From assembly GCA_002559145.1 (NCBI GenBank), contig NTXX01000027.1, positions 60,396 through 124,395 of the forward strand: a stretch of 64,000 nucleotides of DNA, given 5' to 3'. The notes beneath the pieces are model-generated. The model ran no database searches. It was not told the DNA's origin and saw only the letters and a program-made list of their open reading frames with translations. Positions within the stretch are counted from its first letter, which is position 1; each line of letters opens with the position of its first letter. The position numbers were made by a program, and so were the translations under genes. The stretch comes from Bacillus sp. AFS006103. GTDB lineage: Bacteria; Bacillota; Bacilli; Bacillales; Cytobacillaceae. This document shows, one piece after another, positions 45,784 through 54,778 of the stretch.

Positions 45784-46728
45784 CTACGATGGGAATCCCT
45801 CCCTTTGGTGTACAAAACCAGATTCTTCATTCTTTGGATCTCCAACTATATTCAAAAAGACCGATTCCAACGTTTCACGATGTGGTGTTAGTTCGTATAA
45901 TGCTGCTCCTCCAGAAATGAGATTCTGTGAAATCATCGGAATCTCATCGTAACTTTTTATGGTTACGGCCCAGCTGCCATCTGAAAGTTCTTGAAATGAT
46001 GGATATTGGTTTTTAAGTTTTGCAAACAAATCATTTGAAATCTCTTTAGCAAAAATGGTTAATGTAATTTTATCCATTAATAAATCTTTCATAGGAGCAG
46101 ATTTCACTACTGTACCTTTATGGATAAAAGTCACGTTATCACAGACTGCCTCTACTTCACTTAGTAGATGACTATTCAGAAAAACGGTAGTGCCTTCATT
46201 CCTCAAGGCAACAATAATATCCCTTACATCCTTCCGGCCAATTGGATCAAGTGCTGAAGTAGGCTCATCGAGAAAGAGCAGTTGAGGGTTTGGCAGCAAC
46301 GAACAGGCAAGGCCAATACGTTGCTGCATTCCTTTACTATAGGATCCCACTTTGAACTTCTCTTGTCCCTCTAATCCAACTAGCTTCAATACTCGTTTAA
46401 TTTGATCGTTTTTATTCTTCAGCTTAATAAGCTGCGCATGGAAATTGAGCAAATCCAAGCCAGTCATCCATTCTTGATATCGAAAAAGTTCGGGTAGATA
46501 GCCCATTCTTTCTCTAGCTGAAACATCTCCGAGTGGTTTTCCAAGTATTGTTCCACTTCCAGACGTCGGGAACACAAGCCCTGTTAACATTTTGATACAA
46601 GTGCTTTTACCTGCCCCGTTTCTGCCAAGAAACCCATACACTTGTCCCTCTTCAACAGCAAGATTAATCCGGTCACAGGCAATCTTATTTCCATATTTTT
46701 TTGTAAGATCGACTGTTTCAATGATCAT
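45784..46728 (-). CDS. ABC transporter ATPase
   Basis: 314 residues: Walker A GRNGAGKST near 40, Q-loop region, signature 'YSKGMQQRIG', Walker B 'LLFLDEPTSALDP', and a His switch in 'LNSHLL'. The extra C-terminal 90 residues fit CcmA/NatA-type exporters. Its ATG overlaps the stop of the secreted-protein gene, and its end overlaps the permease, so one ATPase dimer probably drives the single permease. Confidence 0.92.
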   Translation of the reverse strand: MIIETVDLTKKYGNKIACDRINLAVEEGQVYGFLGRNGAGKSTCIKMLTGLVFPTSGSGTILGKPLGDVSARERMGYLPELFRYQEWMTGLDLLNFHAQLIKLKNKNDQIKRVLKLVGLEGQEKFKVGSYSKGMQQRIGLACSLLPNPQLLFLDEPTSALDPIGRKDVRDIIVALRNEGTTVFLNSHLLSEVEAVCDNVTFIHKGTVVKSAPMKDLLMDKITLTIFAKEISNDLFAKLKNQYPSFQELSDGSWAVTIKSYDEIPMISQNLISGGAALYELTPHRETLESVFLNIVGDPKNEESGFVHQREGFPS

Positions 46729-47762
46729 TACCGCACACTCCTCGCAATTTCAGAAAGCTTTGCATCCGATTTATTACCTATTAAGCCATATAAGTTTCCG
46801 TCTTTTGTCCATAGCAAGATTGATGCATGATCCATATTTGGCATTTCTTTCATAGCTTTAATATGCGCTTCCTTCAGTGCAGCAAATTTTGACTCGCCAT
46901 ATTTGGAAATAAATTTCCTGTTCAATTCATTTACTTTCGCTTGATGATCTTCTGGTAATGATGTCCCACTTTTTACTTCCTCGTGTATGTATGACCCATT
47001 CATGTTCATACCTTCTGGCAAAGTACCAGTTAATGATTTTAAATCAGATAGTGTGTAGATATACCCACTTTTTCCGCCTAAATCCACTTCTCTTCCGAAC
47101 CCTTGTAGGAAAGGAAGGTAGATGTCCGAACTGTTTTCGTCAATGTCAGACAGCTCACCACGTAAATGTGAAGGTATGAAAGGCAGATTTAATATAACAT
47201 CATGCAGTTCGCCTTTGACTGACTGTGGACCATCTAAATATGATTTCTGTGTCGCGAAAAATAGTATGTCATCGTACTGAACAAATGCAGCGGCTGCCGA
47301 CTTCATCTTTAATTCGACATTGTTCAATTTGTTTGAGAGTTTCTTGGGGCTTTTTAAGTCAGTTAACATTTCATTTGCAGAATCTACGTTTACAGTGAAT
47401 TTCATTTCACTAGAATCTATCGCTGAAATTTTACGATTTTCCGATTCTAATGCTTTTGGTAAACGTAATTTGAATACTTCAAATTCATTTGCTGCTTTCA
47501 AAGGCTTCATAACAGGTTTCGGTTCAGATATTACATTGATAACCGGCTCATCGCTAAAAGTTTTACCTTTCAAATCCTCTTTCAGTTTATAGATTGATTT
47601 CATGCCTTCTTGAAGATCAGCCATACTTATTTCAATTGTTTTGACATTACTTACGCGGAAAATAGACAAAGCATCCAAAGCGAATGATTGTACTGGCTTT
47701 ACGAATGCAACTGAGGCAAATGCAACGGTAAACGCACCCATAATAAGAATATTTCTTTTCAT
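46728..47762 (-). CDS. Secreted or membrane-anchored protein of the two-component/ABC operon
   Basis: 344 residues with an N-terminal signal peptide or anchor ('ILIMGAFTVAFASVAF' then 'KPVQSFA'), followed by a soluble extracellular region. The C-terminus ('SILLWTKDGNLYGLIGNKSD') resembles the DUF4367 end found in anti-sigma-type and lipoprotein-like sensors; this is tentative. It lies between the sensor kinase and the ABC ATPase, so it may sense the stress or help the exporter. 100 bases separate it from the kinase gene, with a possible own promoter. Confidence 0.6.
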   Translation of the reverse strand: MKRNILIMGAFTVAFASVAFVKPVQSFALDALSIFRVSNVKTIEISMADLQEGMKSIYKLKEDLKGKTFSDEPVINVISEPKPVMKPLKAANEFEVFKLRLPKALESENRKISAIDSSEMKFTVNVDSANEMLTDLKSPKKLSNKLNNVELKMKSAAAAFVQYDDILFFATQKSYLDGPQSVKGELHDVILNLPFIPSHLRGELSDIDENSSDIYLPFLQGFGREVDLGGKSGYIYTLSDLKSLTGTLPEGMNMNGSYIHEEVKSGTSLPEDHQAKVNELNRKFISKYGESKFAALKEAHIKAMKEMPNMDHASILLWTKDGNLYGLIGNKSDAKLSEIARSVR

Positions 47763-47862
47763 CTTAAATTCTCCCTTTTACTTATTTTATTCACACACTA
47801 TTTATACAGTAAGATTATGACCCCAATGTGACTTGAAGAGAACGTAGTTTTACTAGCCGGCT

Positions 47863-48918
47863 TTATTCATTCTCCACTGGTAAATGCACTTTAAAGGTTG
47901 TCCCTCTGCCAAGTCCACTGACAAATTGAATTTCTCCCCTGCAAATTTCCACGATTTTTTTCACAATGGCAAGTCCCAGGCCACTTCCCTCTTTCGAATG
48001 TGAAAGATCAGCCTGAAAGAATTTCTCAAAAATACGTGCCTGATCTTGATTGCTAATCCCGATTCCTTCGTCTTTTATTTCAACATATATGTGATTCGTA
48101 AATTTCTTTGCGTTGATAAAAATTTGTCCCTCTTCCTTGGAAAATTTTATAGCATTCTCAATCAAATTCAGCCAGATGTGCTGGATAAGAGCTTCGTCAC
48201 CTGTATAGGATATCTGATCCAAATTAATTTCCAGCGTTAAGTTTTTACTAGTCCATTTCTCTTCTAAAAGAACTAATGTTTTTCGAATTTGTTCATCCAG
48301 GGAAAATGTTTTTACACTTTCAGGTATCCTTTGGTGATCCAGCTTAGATAGGCGCATCATATTCGAGCTTAAATGACTTAATCTCTTTGTTTCTTCAATA
48401 ATAATATTTGTATAAGTTCGGAAGTCCTCATCCGATAAGTTTTTATTTTGAAGCAACTCTGCAAATCCTTTAATGGAAGCAATTGGTGTTTTGAATTCAT
48501 GCGACACACTGCTAATAAAGTCTTTTCGAAGATATTCCATATTGTTTAACTCTTCTGTCATCAAGTTAAAATTTTTCGCCAATGTGCCAATTTCATCGTC
48601 ACTTTGTTGTATTACTTTAATTGAGAAATCACCTTTTGAAACGGCTTTTGCTGCATCGCTAATCCGGATAATCGGTTCGGTAATTTTTCGCATGGCAGTA
48701 TATAAGAGTATACTGCCCAGTGCCACACAAAGGAAAAAAGACAGAAACATTAGACTGCTAAAAATCCCGTGCGCTTCCCGGATGTTCATATTTTTATCGT
48801 AGGAAACTAAAAACAATATGGTTGTGATGGCAGTAGAAACAAAGCATGAGAAAAACAGAATTCCAATAGCAATCAATGTACCCTTTGCACGGATGGATTT
48901 CGAAATTTTACCCATCAA
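47863..48918 (-). CDS. Sensor histidine kinase
   Basis: 351 residues. Two membrane helices near the N-terminus with a short outside loop, then HAMP, HisKA with 'SSVSHEFKTPIASIKG' (His near 140), and HATPase with 'LNLIENAIKFS', 'DEGIGIS' and 'GSGLGLAIVKKI'. The short sensor loop is typical of kinases that detect envelope stress inside or near the membrane, or through a partner protein such as its secreted neighbour. It overlaps the response regulator gene by 11 bases. Confidence 0.92.
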   Translation of the reverse strand: MMGKISKSIRAKGTLIAIGILFFSCFVSTAITTILFLVSYDKNMNIREAHGIFSSLMFLSFFLCVALGSILLYTAMRKITEPIIRISDAAKAVSKGDFSIKVIQQSDDEIGTLAKNFNLMTEELNNMEYLRKDFISSVSHEFKTPIASIKGFAELLQNKNLSDEDFRTYTNIIIEETKRLSHLSSNMMRLSKLDHQRIPESVKTFSLDEQIRKTLVLLEEKWTSKNLTLEINLDQISYTGDEALIQHIWLNLIENAIKFSKEEGQIFINAKKFTNHIYVEIKDEGIGISNQDQARIFEKFFQADLSHSKEGSGLGLAIVKKIVEICRGEIQFVSGLGRGTTFKVHLPVENE

Positions 48919-49588
48919 TCATTTTCACCGCCTTATAGCCTAGTCCCCGTATAGTGACAATTTTAAATTCCGGTCTTTCTTCAAATTTTTTACGCAGCTT
49001 TTTTATATGGCCATCAACTGTCCGTTCGTCTGAGTCGGAGTCCATCCCCCATATCTCAGACATCAACTGCTCCCTTGTAAAGATTTGTTTTGGGTAGCTG
49101 AGCAATTTAAAAAGTAAGAGAAACTCTTTTTTCGGCAATTCGACTAAGAAGTCTGGGCCGGAAACTGTTAAAGTGTTGTAGTCCAGCACGACTTCTCCTA
49201 TCACAATTTTACGTTCGTTATTAATTTGGGCACGTCTTAAAAGAGCCGCCACCCTAAGAATCATTTCATTCATGTCAATCGGCTTCACCATATAGTCATC
49301 GGTTCCCAAACGAAAGCCTCTTTCTTTGTCTTCGAAACCCTCTTTGGCTGTTACTATAAGGATTGGCATATTGAGATTTGCTTCCCTAAGGGATTCTATT
49401 AATTCGAACCCATCCATATGTGGCATCATGATGTCACTGATAATTAAATCGACCTGAAAACTCTCCAATACACGAAGAGCTTGTTGCCCATTTTCTGCCA
49501 GTAGTACTCCGTAACCTGACTGTTCCAATCGAGATCTCATCAGAACAAGTAAATTTTTATTGTCCTCGACTACCAAAATTTTAAACAT
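48908..49588 (-). CDS. OmpR/PhoB-family response regulator
   Basis: 226 residues. Receiver domain with phospho-acceptor Asp in 'DLIISDIMMPHMDG' and Lys in 'DYMVKPID'; C-terminal winged helix 'DERTVDGHIKKLRKKF' and 'TIRGLGYKAV'. Cognate regulator of the adjacent kinase, probably controlling the downstream secreted-protein and ABC genes. It is the first gene of the operon. Confidence 0.93.
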   Translation of the reverse strand: MFKILVVEDNKNLLVLMRSRLEQSGYGVLLAENGQQALRVLESFQVDLIISDIMMPHMDGFELIESLREANLNMPILIVTAKEGFEDKERGFRLGTDDYMVKPIDMNEMILRVAALLRRAQINNERKIVIGEVVLDYNTLTVSGPDFLVELPKKEFLLLFKLLSYPKQIFTREQLMSEIWGMDSDSDERTVDGHIKKLRKKFEERPEFKIVTIRGLGYKAVKMIDG

Positions 49589-49808
49589 ATTATTCCAGCC
49601 TTTTTATGATAGTTTTATTGCCTTCATCATCTTTTTCCTCGAATGTGAATTTACTCTACTAAATCTAAATGTACTCTTTATGACCTTTTATGTGTTTCAA
49701 AAAAAATAATGTCCATTAAATATTCATAAAATTATTCGTATAGCATTACAAAACGCCCAAGACTGACCCTTGTACCGGTCCCCGCGGCCCCTGCCTAAAT
49801 AAACGAAA

Positions 49809-49840
49809 AACCGCACAAGTAAAAAAATCACTGTGCGGTT
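49809..49840 (-). terminator. Terminator beside the tRNA-like fragment
   Basis: Perfect 9-bp arms AACCGCACA and TGTGCGGTT. On the minus strand it is followed by TTTTTCGTTTATTT. It lies 25 bases after the CCA of the tRNA-like fragment. Confidence 0.75.
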
Positions 49841-49863
49841 ATATATGTAATAGTATTAATTTT

Positions 49864-49914
49864 TGGCAGGACTGCGTGGGAATCGAACCCACTATACCTG
49901 ACACGCAGGTCTCA
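49864..49914 (-). other. 3' part of a tRNA (class II-like), possible attachment site
   Basis: On the minus strand: a variable-arm-like stem ACCTG/CAGGT, then a perfect T-arm (GTGGG, TTCGATT, CCCAC, matching GGTTCRANYCC), then GCAGTCCT, G and CCA. No matching 5' acceptor half (AGGACTGC) or anticodon arm is found nearby. The eight-base acceptor strand would fit a Sec-type tRNA, but a Ser/Leu type or a decoy is possible. Such 3' fragments are left by integrases that use tRNA ends. Confidence 0.45.
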
Positions 49915-50014
49915 GGTAGTTTTAAAGAATGTGGAAGATACAAGTTCCCATCATGTCCCAAAGAAAATATATAATTTATGTCCCCTTAGTATAGCGTGGT
50001 TAGGTCAGGCGCCT

Positions 50015-50213
50015 TGTCCTTGTCCATCCGTACAACCTCCCGGAATACTTTTTATATTAAGATTATAAAAGGAATTCGGACACGCATCAATTTTCAACAT
50101 TAAATACAGCCTATACTTAAGGATAAATCGGTAGGTGATCATATGATTATTTGCTCCTGTCTTAAAGTACAGAGGAAAAGCCTATGAAACGATAGTTCCA
50201 TAGGCTTTTTACT
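50015..50213. repeat. Diverged direct repeat, copy B
   Basis: Same order of sequence as 44485-44700, including the start codon region of a DUF1801 gene, but the gene itself is missing. The end coincides with the hairpin AAAAGCCTATG / CATAGGCTTTTT at 50175-50210. Confidence 0.75.
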
Positions 50214-50310
50214 TTATTTAATATAATTTTTTTGATCGCTAATTATAAATTCTATTCCAGGCGAACAGTGACTGTCACTGTTTGCCATGGTTCTGACATG
50301 AAAAAGTGGA

Positions 50311-51744
50311 TTATTTACTATTTCTTTCTGCTAACTCTTTGACAATTTGCGGATACTTTTCATCTAAATCATATTTATGTAGAAGTAAATAGGTAATGAT
50401 AAACAATGCTAATGGTAAATATACTGTAAGCACAAGAATACTAGTTACTGCCGAAGCAGGTTGTGTTGCCAATGTACCGTCATATTTACCAAAGGCTAGA
50501 ATCCAACCAATGATAGCAGCAGCTAAGCCGCTGCCGATCTTCACACCAAAGCTGTTTGCACTGTTAACCATCCCTACTAATCTTTTCCCAGACTGCCATT
50601 CCCCATATTCGACCGTATTATTTACTAATACTCCACCCACTGCCATCATCGGAATAGTAGCAAATGTAGCAATGCCTCCCAGAATTAAAGCAGCCATAAA
50701 GCTGTATGGCATAAAGCAGCGAATAAGACTTGCTATAATCCCTAAGGCTAAGCCGATTCTTGCTGTCTTTGTAAGACCGAATTTTTTCATCATTGGTCCT
50801 ACTAGAGTAAATCCAAGAAACACAGGAATCAGACCAACAGCACCCATTATTCCAACCAGATTTTCATTACCAAGGATATATTTAGTATAATAAACGCCTG
50901 TCGACCCTGAGAGTACATACATCATATTAATGAATAATTGCGCAAATAACATAATAACCCAATACTTATTCTTAAATAGTAATTTAATACTTTCCAAAAA
51001 TGGAACGCTTTCTTCTTCTTCCTGTATCATACCTTCACTATTTTTCTCCTTTGAAGCAAGGAACGCAATATATAATGAAATACTAGATAACAAACCTAGT
51101 ACAACCGCAACTTTTATCCATGCAGCTTGGTTTCCGCCTAACATATTTGTTAAAGGAATTAAGATGATCGCTATAATCATTCCAATTATATATCCAAAGA
51201 TAGAACGAGTAATCCCAATTTTACCACGCTCTTCTGAACTCCTCGTACGGATTGCCATCAAACTTCCATATGGAATGGCAATAGCTGTATAAATGATAGC
51301 GGTTGCAAAAGTTACAGTCATCACAGCATAAACATTCTTTATTGTTGCCGAGGCATCTGCTGGAACTGTAAAAAGTAAAATAATAGCTAATAAAGTAGGA
51401 ATAGAAGTCCATAATAACCAGGGACGGGCCTTACCGTATTTCGATTTCGTCATATCAACGACTTTTCCCATAGCAAGATCAGTAAATGCATTAATCACTT
51501 TGGTTATTAACATGATCGTCCCTACACTTGCAGCTGCGATACCAACCTTATCAGTATAAAAATATGTTAGCATCCCGATAAGCCCGCTAATGGAGTTTAA
51601 GGCAACCGTTCCAACCCCGTCCCCCAGAAAATGGTGCAGTCTCATCGTTTTTTGAATACCTTGGGAATCTAGACCCAGCTCTTTTTTCTTTTTTGGAACA
51701 GGGTTACTTGGATTGCTATTGATAATTTCATTTTCTACTTTCAT
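50311..51744 (-). CDS. GPH-family sugar transporter (MFS, MelB-like)
   Basis: 477 residues, about 12 membrane helices. Conserved loop 'DLAMGKVVDMTKSKYGKARPW' between helices 2 and 3 and 'LLWTSIPTLLA' mark the glycoside-pentoside-hexuronide:cation symporter family. It imports intact glycosides using Na+ or H+. It follows the rhamnosidase gene by 75 bases with an AGGAGG-like site (TTGGAGGTAATAG), so it belongs to that operon. Likely substrate is a rhamnosylated glycoside, inferred from its neighbours. Confidence 0.88.
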   Translation of the reverse strand: MKVENEIINSNPSNPVPKKKKELGLDSQGIQKTMRLHHFLGDGVGTVALNSISGLIGMLTYFYTDKVGIAAASVGTIMLITKVINAFTDLAMGKVVDMTKSKYGKARPWLLWTSIPTLLAIILLFTVPADASATIKNVYAVMTVTFATAIIYTAIAIPYGSLMAIRTRSSEERGKIGITRSIFGYIIGMIIAIILIPLTNMLGGNQAAWIKVAVVLGLLSSISLYIAFLASKEKNSEGMIQEEEESVPFLESIKLLFKNKYWVIMLFAQLFINMMYVLSGSTGVYYTKYILGNENLVGIMGAVGLIPVFLGFTLVGPMMKKFGLTKTARIGLALGIIASLIRCFMPYSFMAALILGGIATFATIPMMAVGGVLVNNTVEYGEWQSGKRLVGMVNSANSFGVKIGSGLAAAIIGWILAFGKYDGTLATQPASAVTSILVLTVYLPLALFIITYLLLHKYDLDEKYPQIVKELAERNSK

Positions 51745-51818
51745 TCTATTACCTCCAATAAGCTATTTTTGTCAGGACGAGCAAATTATTTGCCCGCCTA
51801 TTCCCGTTCCATCCATTT

Positions 51819-54560
51819 TTAAATCAAAATTTCAGTTCGATTAAGAGCATCAATTACCATTTTGAACAAGGTTTCTGTTTCTCCAGGTGCTGTAGCCAAT
51901 ATTTCACTAATAGATAATTGATAGGCAAACTCGATCATCGGATGATTCATCATTTCGGGTGCATACTGATTTAAGATTTGAATTGCCACCGGTTCATCGA
52001 AAATTTCCTTCAGGGTAGAATCCATGGTGAACCTGTCCCTTTCCAAATTGGTTTCCGTTTCATATTCAAACTGGTAGGAACCAGAACCCAATTCAAGTGG
52101 CTTTTCTTTTTCTGGTAAGTATAGTAAAGCGGTTGTATTTGCAGGGATTTCTACGTCTACTTTTATCTTTTTATCCTTGCACTTCCAAGCACTTTTAATG
52201 ACTCCATACATCGAATTGAAAGTGGCTTCCACAGAATGGATACCTTTGATAAACTCCGGTTTTATTAAGATTTTTTTATATCCCGGCTCCAGTTGGTTAA
52301 TACCTGCAAGTTTCCGATACATCCACTCGCCGATGGACCCATATGCATAGTGGTTGAGTGAGTTCATGCCGGAAGTATCAAAATCCCCATTTGGTAAAAT
52401 GGAATTCCAACGTTCCCAGATGGTTGTTGCTCCTTTTTTTACTGCATATAGCCAAGAAGGATAATCCTCTTTTAAAAATAACGCTCCAGCAAGGTCATGG
52501 AGATTGTTTTCCGATAAAGTATGGCATAAGTATGGTGTCCCTACAAAACCAGTAGTAAGATGATTTTTATGGTTTGCGATATTTGTTTCTAAGGATTTCA
52601 GAATACGTTTCTGATACTTTTCTTCTGCTAAATCGAAATGTAGGGCCAATACACAACCTGTCTGTGTTTCACTGACCATCCGGCCGGCAGCTGTAATGTA
52701 CTCCTCATTAATTGCTCTTTTTATTTTTTGATATAACTGATCGTATTTCTGTACATCTTCAAGCTTGTTAAGAACTTCTGCTGTTTTCCTTACAATATTG
52801 GTGGAGTATGCATAATAGGCATTGGCTACCAGATATTTGTCGGTCGCGCCTGTTCTTTCTGTGCTTCCTTCTTCTTTATCCAACCCCAGCCAATCTCCAT
52901 ACTGAAAGCCTGTCTGCCATAATCCATTCGTTCCACACCGGGCTGTAATGTAATTAATCCAGCCCTTCATACTTTCAAATTGTTCTTCCAATATCCGTAC
53001 ATCTCCGTATGTCTCATACATGACCCAAGGGATAATGACTGCAGCATCACTCCAGGCAGCTGCTCCATCCTGGTTCCCTAATATATTCGGAACCACATGT
53101 GGTACACCAAATTCTTCGGTTTGTTCTGAGGCTAGGTCGTGGAGCCATTTGCTAAAGAACGATGCCACATTCATATTATAAGCAGCTGTTCCGGCAAACA
53201 CCTGGGCATCACCAGTCCATCCAAGCCTTTCATCTCGTTGTGGACAGTCAGTTGGGATATCGAGGAAATTTCCTCTCTGGCTCCATAAAATATTGCTTTG
53301 TAGCTGATTTACCAGCGGATTCGATGAAATAAAGGTTCCAGTCTCCTCCATTTGTGTATGCAATACACAGGCAGTAAAGCTCTCCAAGCTGATTTCTTCC
53401 AGCCCCTCAATGGCAATGTAACGAAAACCATGGAAGGTAAAGTGCGGAAGAAACGTCTGCTCCTCGCCATTGCAGATAAACTGGTCAATGGAAATGGCCT
53501 GACGAAGTGTGTCCGGATAAAAGTTCCCATCTTTGTCTAAAACCTCTGCGTGACGGATGGTTATCTTCTGACCTGGTTTTCCAGTAACTTTTAACTCAAC
53601 AAACCCTGTCAGGTTCTGGTGAAAGTCGATGACCTTTTCCCCTTTTGGCGTAATGATTAATTCTTTTGCTGGTAGTCGTTTTGTAATCCGGACTGCTTCA
53701 CTTTCCTGCCCTACAATTCGTTCCTTATCAAAAGTCGTTAGGACAACCCTTGATAAGTTTTCTTCCTTATAACAAGTATCAATGGTTTCACCCATGTAGA
53801 TTTCACTACTGCGGATTATTCCAGTGGTCACCATCCAACTATCATCTGTTTTAATAATTTCTGTTGACCCATCACAATACGTGATATGGACTTCTGCAAG
53901 AACTGCCACTCTGTCCCCATAGTGATTAGGTGTGCAGGTAAAGCCGAAAATTCCTTTATACCATCCGTTTCCTACGGTAATTTCAAGCTTATTCTCCCCA
54001 GGGAGTATTCCATCTGCCTGATACGTTTGGTATTGTAGCCGTTTATGATAGTTCGTCCACCCTGGGGCAAAATAGGTATCTCCTACTTTTTCACCGTTGA
54101 GTTTTATTTCATAAACGCCTAATGCAGTTGCATACATTCGGACCTTCGAAATCTTTTTTTCAACCTTAAATTCTTTAGTAAAAACAGGACAACCCGTTTC
54201 ATCTGCTGGATAATCATGTGTGATCCAGTCTGCGCAAAAGTTTGTTCCTTTTAAAAGGCCAGTTTCAAAACTTCCGCTTACGATTGCTTTGTGTCCTTTG
54301 TTATCCCAAACCTCAACTTGAACTTGATACAGCGTGCAGGGCTCTAGTTCCTGCCCGTTATATTCGATTAAGACAGATGAGGAGCAATCCTCTTCACCGG
54401 AATCCCAGACACTTTCTCCATCTTTTATTACGAGAATTCGATATGCTGTTTGCAGTATATCCTTTTCTTTAGAGACCAATTTCCATGAAAACCTTGGCTT
54501 CTTTATATCCAGTCCTAATGGATTCTCCTGATATTCGACCTTTAAATCTTTTAATTCCAT
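51819..54560 (-). CDS. Alpha-L-rhamnosidase, GH78
   Basis: 913 residues without signal peptide. N-terminal rhamnosidase domains are followed by the (alpha/alpha)6 barrel with 'DCPQRDERLGWTGDAQV', which contains the catalytic-site Asp and Glu of GH78, then 'WSDAAVIIPW' and 'GATTIWERWN'. It removes terminal rhamnose from glycosides inside the cell. The last 75 residues form an extra helical appendage ('STLKEIFDEPVAIQIL', 'MIEFAYQLS', 'FKMVIDALN') also seen at the end of the GH3 enzyme of this locus. First gene of its operon, with a cre-like site and an AraC-type operator upstream. Confidence 0.93.
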   Translation of the reverse strand: MELKDLKVEYQENPLGLDIKKPRFSWKLVSKEKDILQTAYRILVIKDGESVWDSGEEDCSSSVLIEYNGQELEPCTLYQVQVEVWDNKGHKAIVSGSFETGLLKGTNFCADWITHDYPADETGCPVFTKEFKVEKKISKVRMYATALGVYEIKLNGEKVGDTYFAPGWTNYHKRLQYQTYQADGILPGENKLEITVGNGWYKGIFGFTCTPNHYGDRVAVLAEVHITYCDGSTEIIKTDDSWMVTTGIIRSSEIYMGETIDTCYKEENLSRVVLTTFDKERIVGQESEAVRITKRLPAKELIITPKGEKVIDFHQNLTGFVELKVTGKPGQKITIRHAEVLDKDGNFYPDTLRQAISIDQFICNGEEQTFLPHFTFHGFRYIAIEGLEEISLESFTACVLHTQMEETGTFISSNPLVNQLQSNILWSQRGNFLDIPTDCPQRDERLGWTGDAQVFAGTAAYNMNVASFFSKWLHDLASEQTEEFGVPHVVPNILGNQDGAAAWSDAAVIIPWVMYETYGDVRILEEQFESMKGWINYITARCGTNGLWQTGFQYGDWLGLDKEEGSTERTGATDKYLVANAYYAYSTNIVRKTAEVLNKLEDVQKYDQLYQKIKRAINEEYITAAGRMVSETQTGCVLALHFDLAEEKYQKRILKSLETNIANHKNHLTTGFVGTPYLCHTLSENNLHDLAGALFLKEDYPSWLYAVKKGATTIWERWNSILPNGDFDTSGMNSLNHYAYGSIGEWMYRKLAGINQLEPGYKKILIKPEFIKGIHSVEATFNSMYGVIKSAWKCKDKKIKVDVEIPANTTALLYLPEKEKPLELGSGSYQFEYETETNLERDRFTMDSTLKEIFDEPVAIQILNQYAPEMMNHPMIEFAYQLSISEILATAPGETETLFKMVIDALNRTEILI

Positions 54561-54609
54561 AGTCGTTATTCCTTTCTTGATATATACATTGGCTGATGAT
54601 CATTCTATT

Positions 54610-54623
54610 TGGTATCGCTTTCT
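54610..54623 (-). promoter_or_regulatory. cre-like CcpA site upstream of the rhamnosidase
   Basis: Minus-strand AGAAAGCGATACCA matches the TGWAANCGNTNWCA consensus at 12 of 14 positions. Located 50 bases before the start codon, suited to glucose repression. Inference. Confidence 0.45.
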
Positions 54624-54654
54624 AAATACATTTTAATCATTAGCAATTGTTTAT

Positions 54655-54687
54655 TATGGTAATTTCAATTTATTTTTGGTAATTTAG
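54655..54687 (-). promoter_or_regulatory. Candidate AraC-family operator, rhamnosidase promoter
   Basis: On the plus-strand reading, GGTAATTT occurs at 54658 and again at 54678, exactly 20 bases apart, within TTATGGTAATTTC...TTTTTGGTAATTTA. The same layout occurs before the epimerase and GH3 genes. Confidence 0.6.
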
Positions 54688-54730
54688 TTTAAGAAACTCA
54701 AAATATTTATTTCTTTTTCCTTTTATTAAA

Positions 54731-54763
54731 AAAAGACTGTTAAGATGTACTCAACAGCCCTTT
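54731..54763 (-). terminator. Terminator of the epimerase gene
   Basis: Minus-strand stem GGGCTGTT/AACAGTCT (two G-U pairs) followed by a seven-T run, 15 bases past the epimerase stop. Confidence 0.75.
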
Positions 54764-54778
54764 AGGATCATATAATCT

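Larger units (their letters stand above)
49589..50310. other. Long intergenic region with several non-coding elements
   Basis: About 720 bases without a gene. It carries a terminator (49809), a tRNA-like 3' fragment (49864), and a second copy of the 200-base repeat with its own hairpin (50175-50210). The 50018 end of the repeat preserves the first codons of a DUF1801 paralogue but no further reading frame. I see no other gene. Confidence 0.5.

Noticed and set aside
49864..50010. Complete tRNA-Sec or tmRNA gene
   Set aside because: No matching acceptor 5' strand, D-arm or anticodon arm upstream of the T-arm.
52358..54531. Plus-strand frames opposite the rhamnosidase
   Set aside because: Shadows of the GH78 gene; no motif and no start signals.
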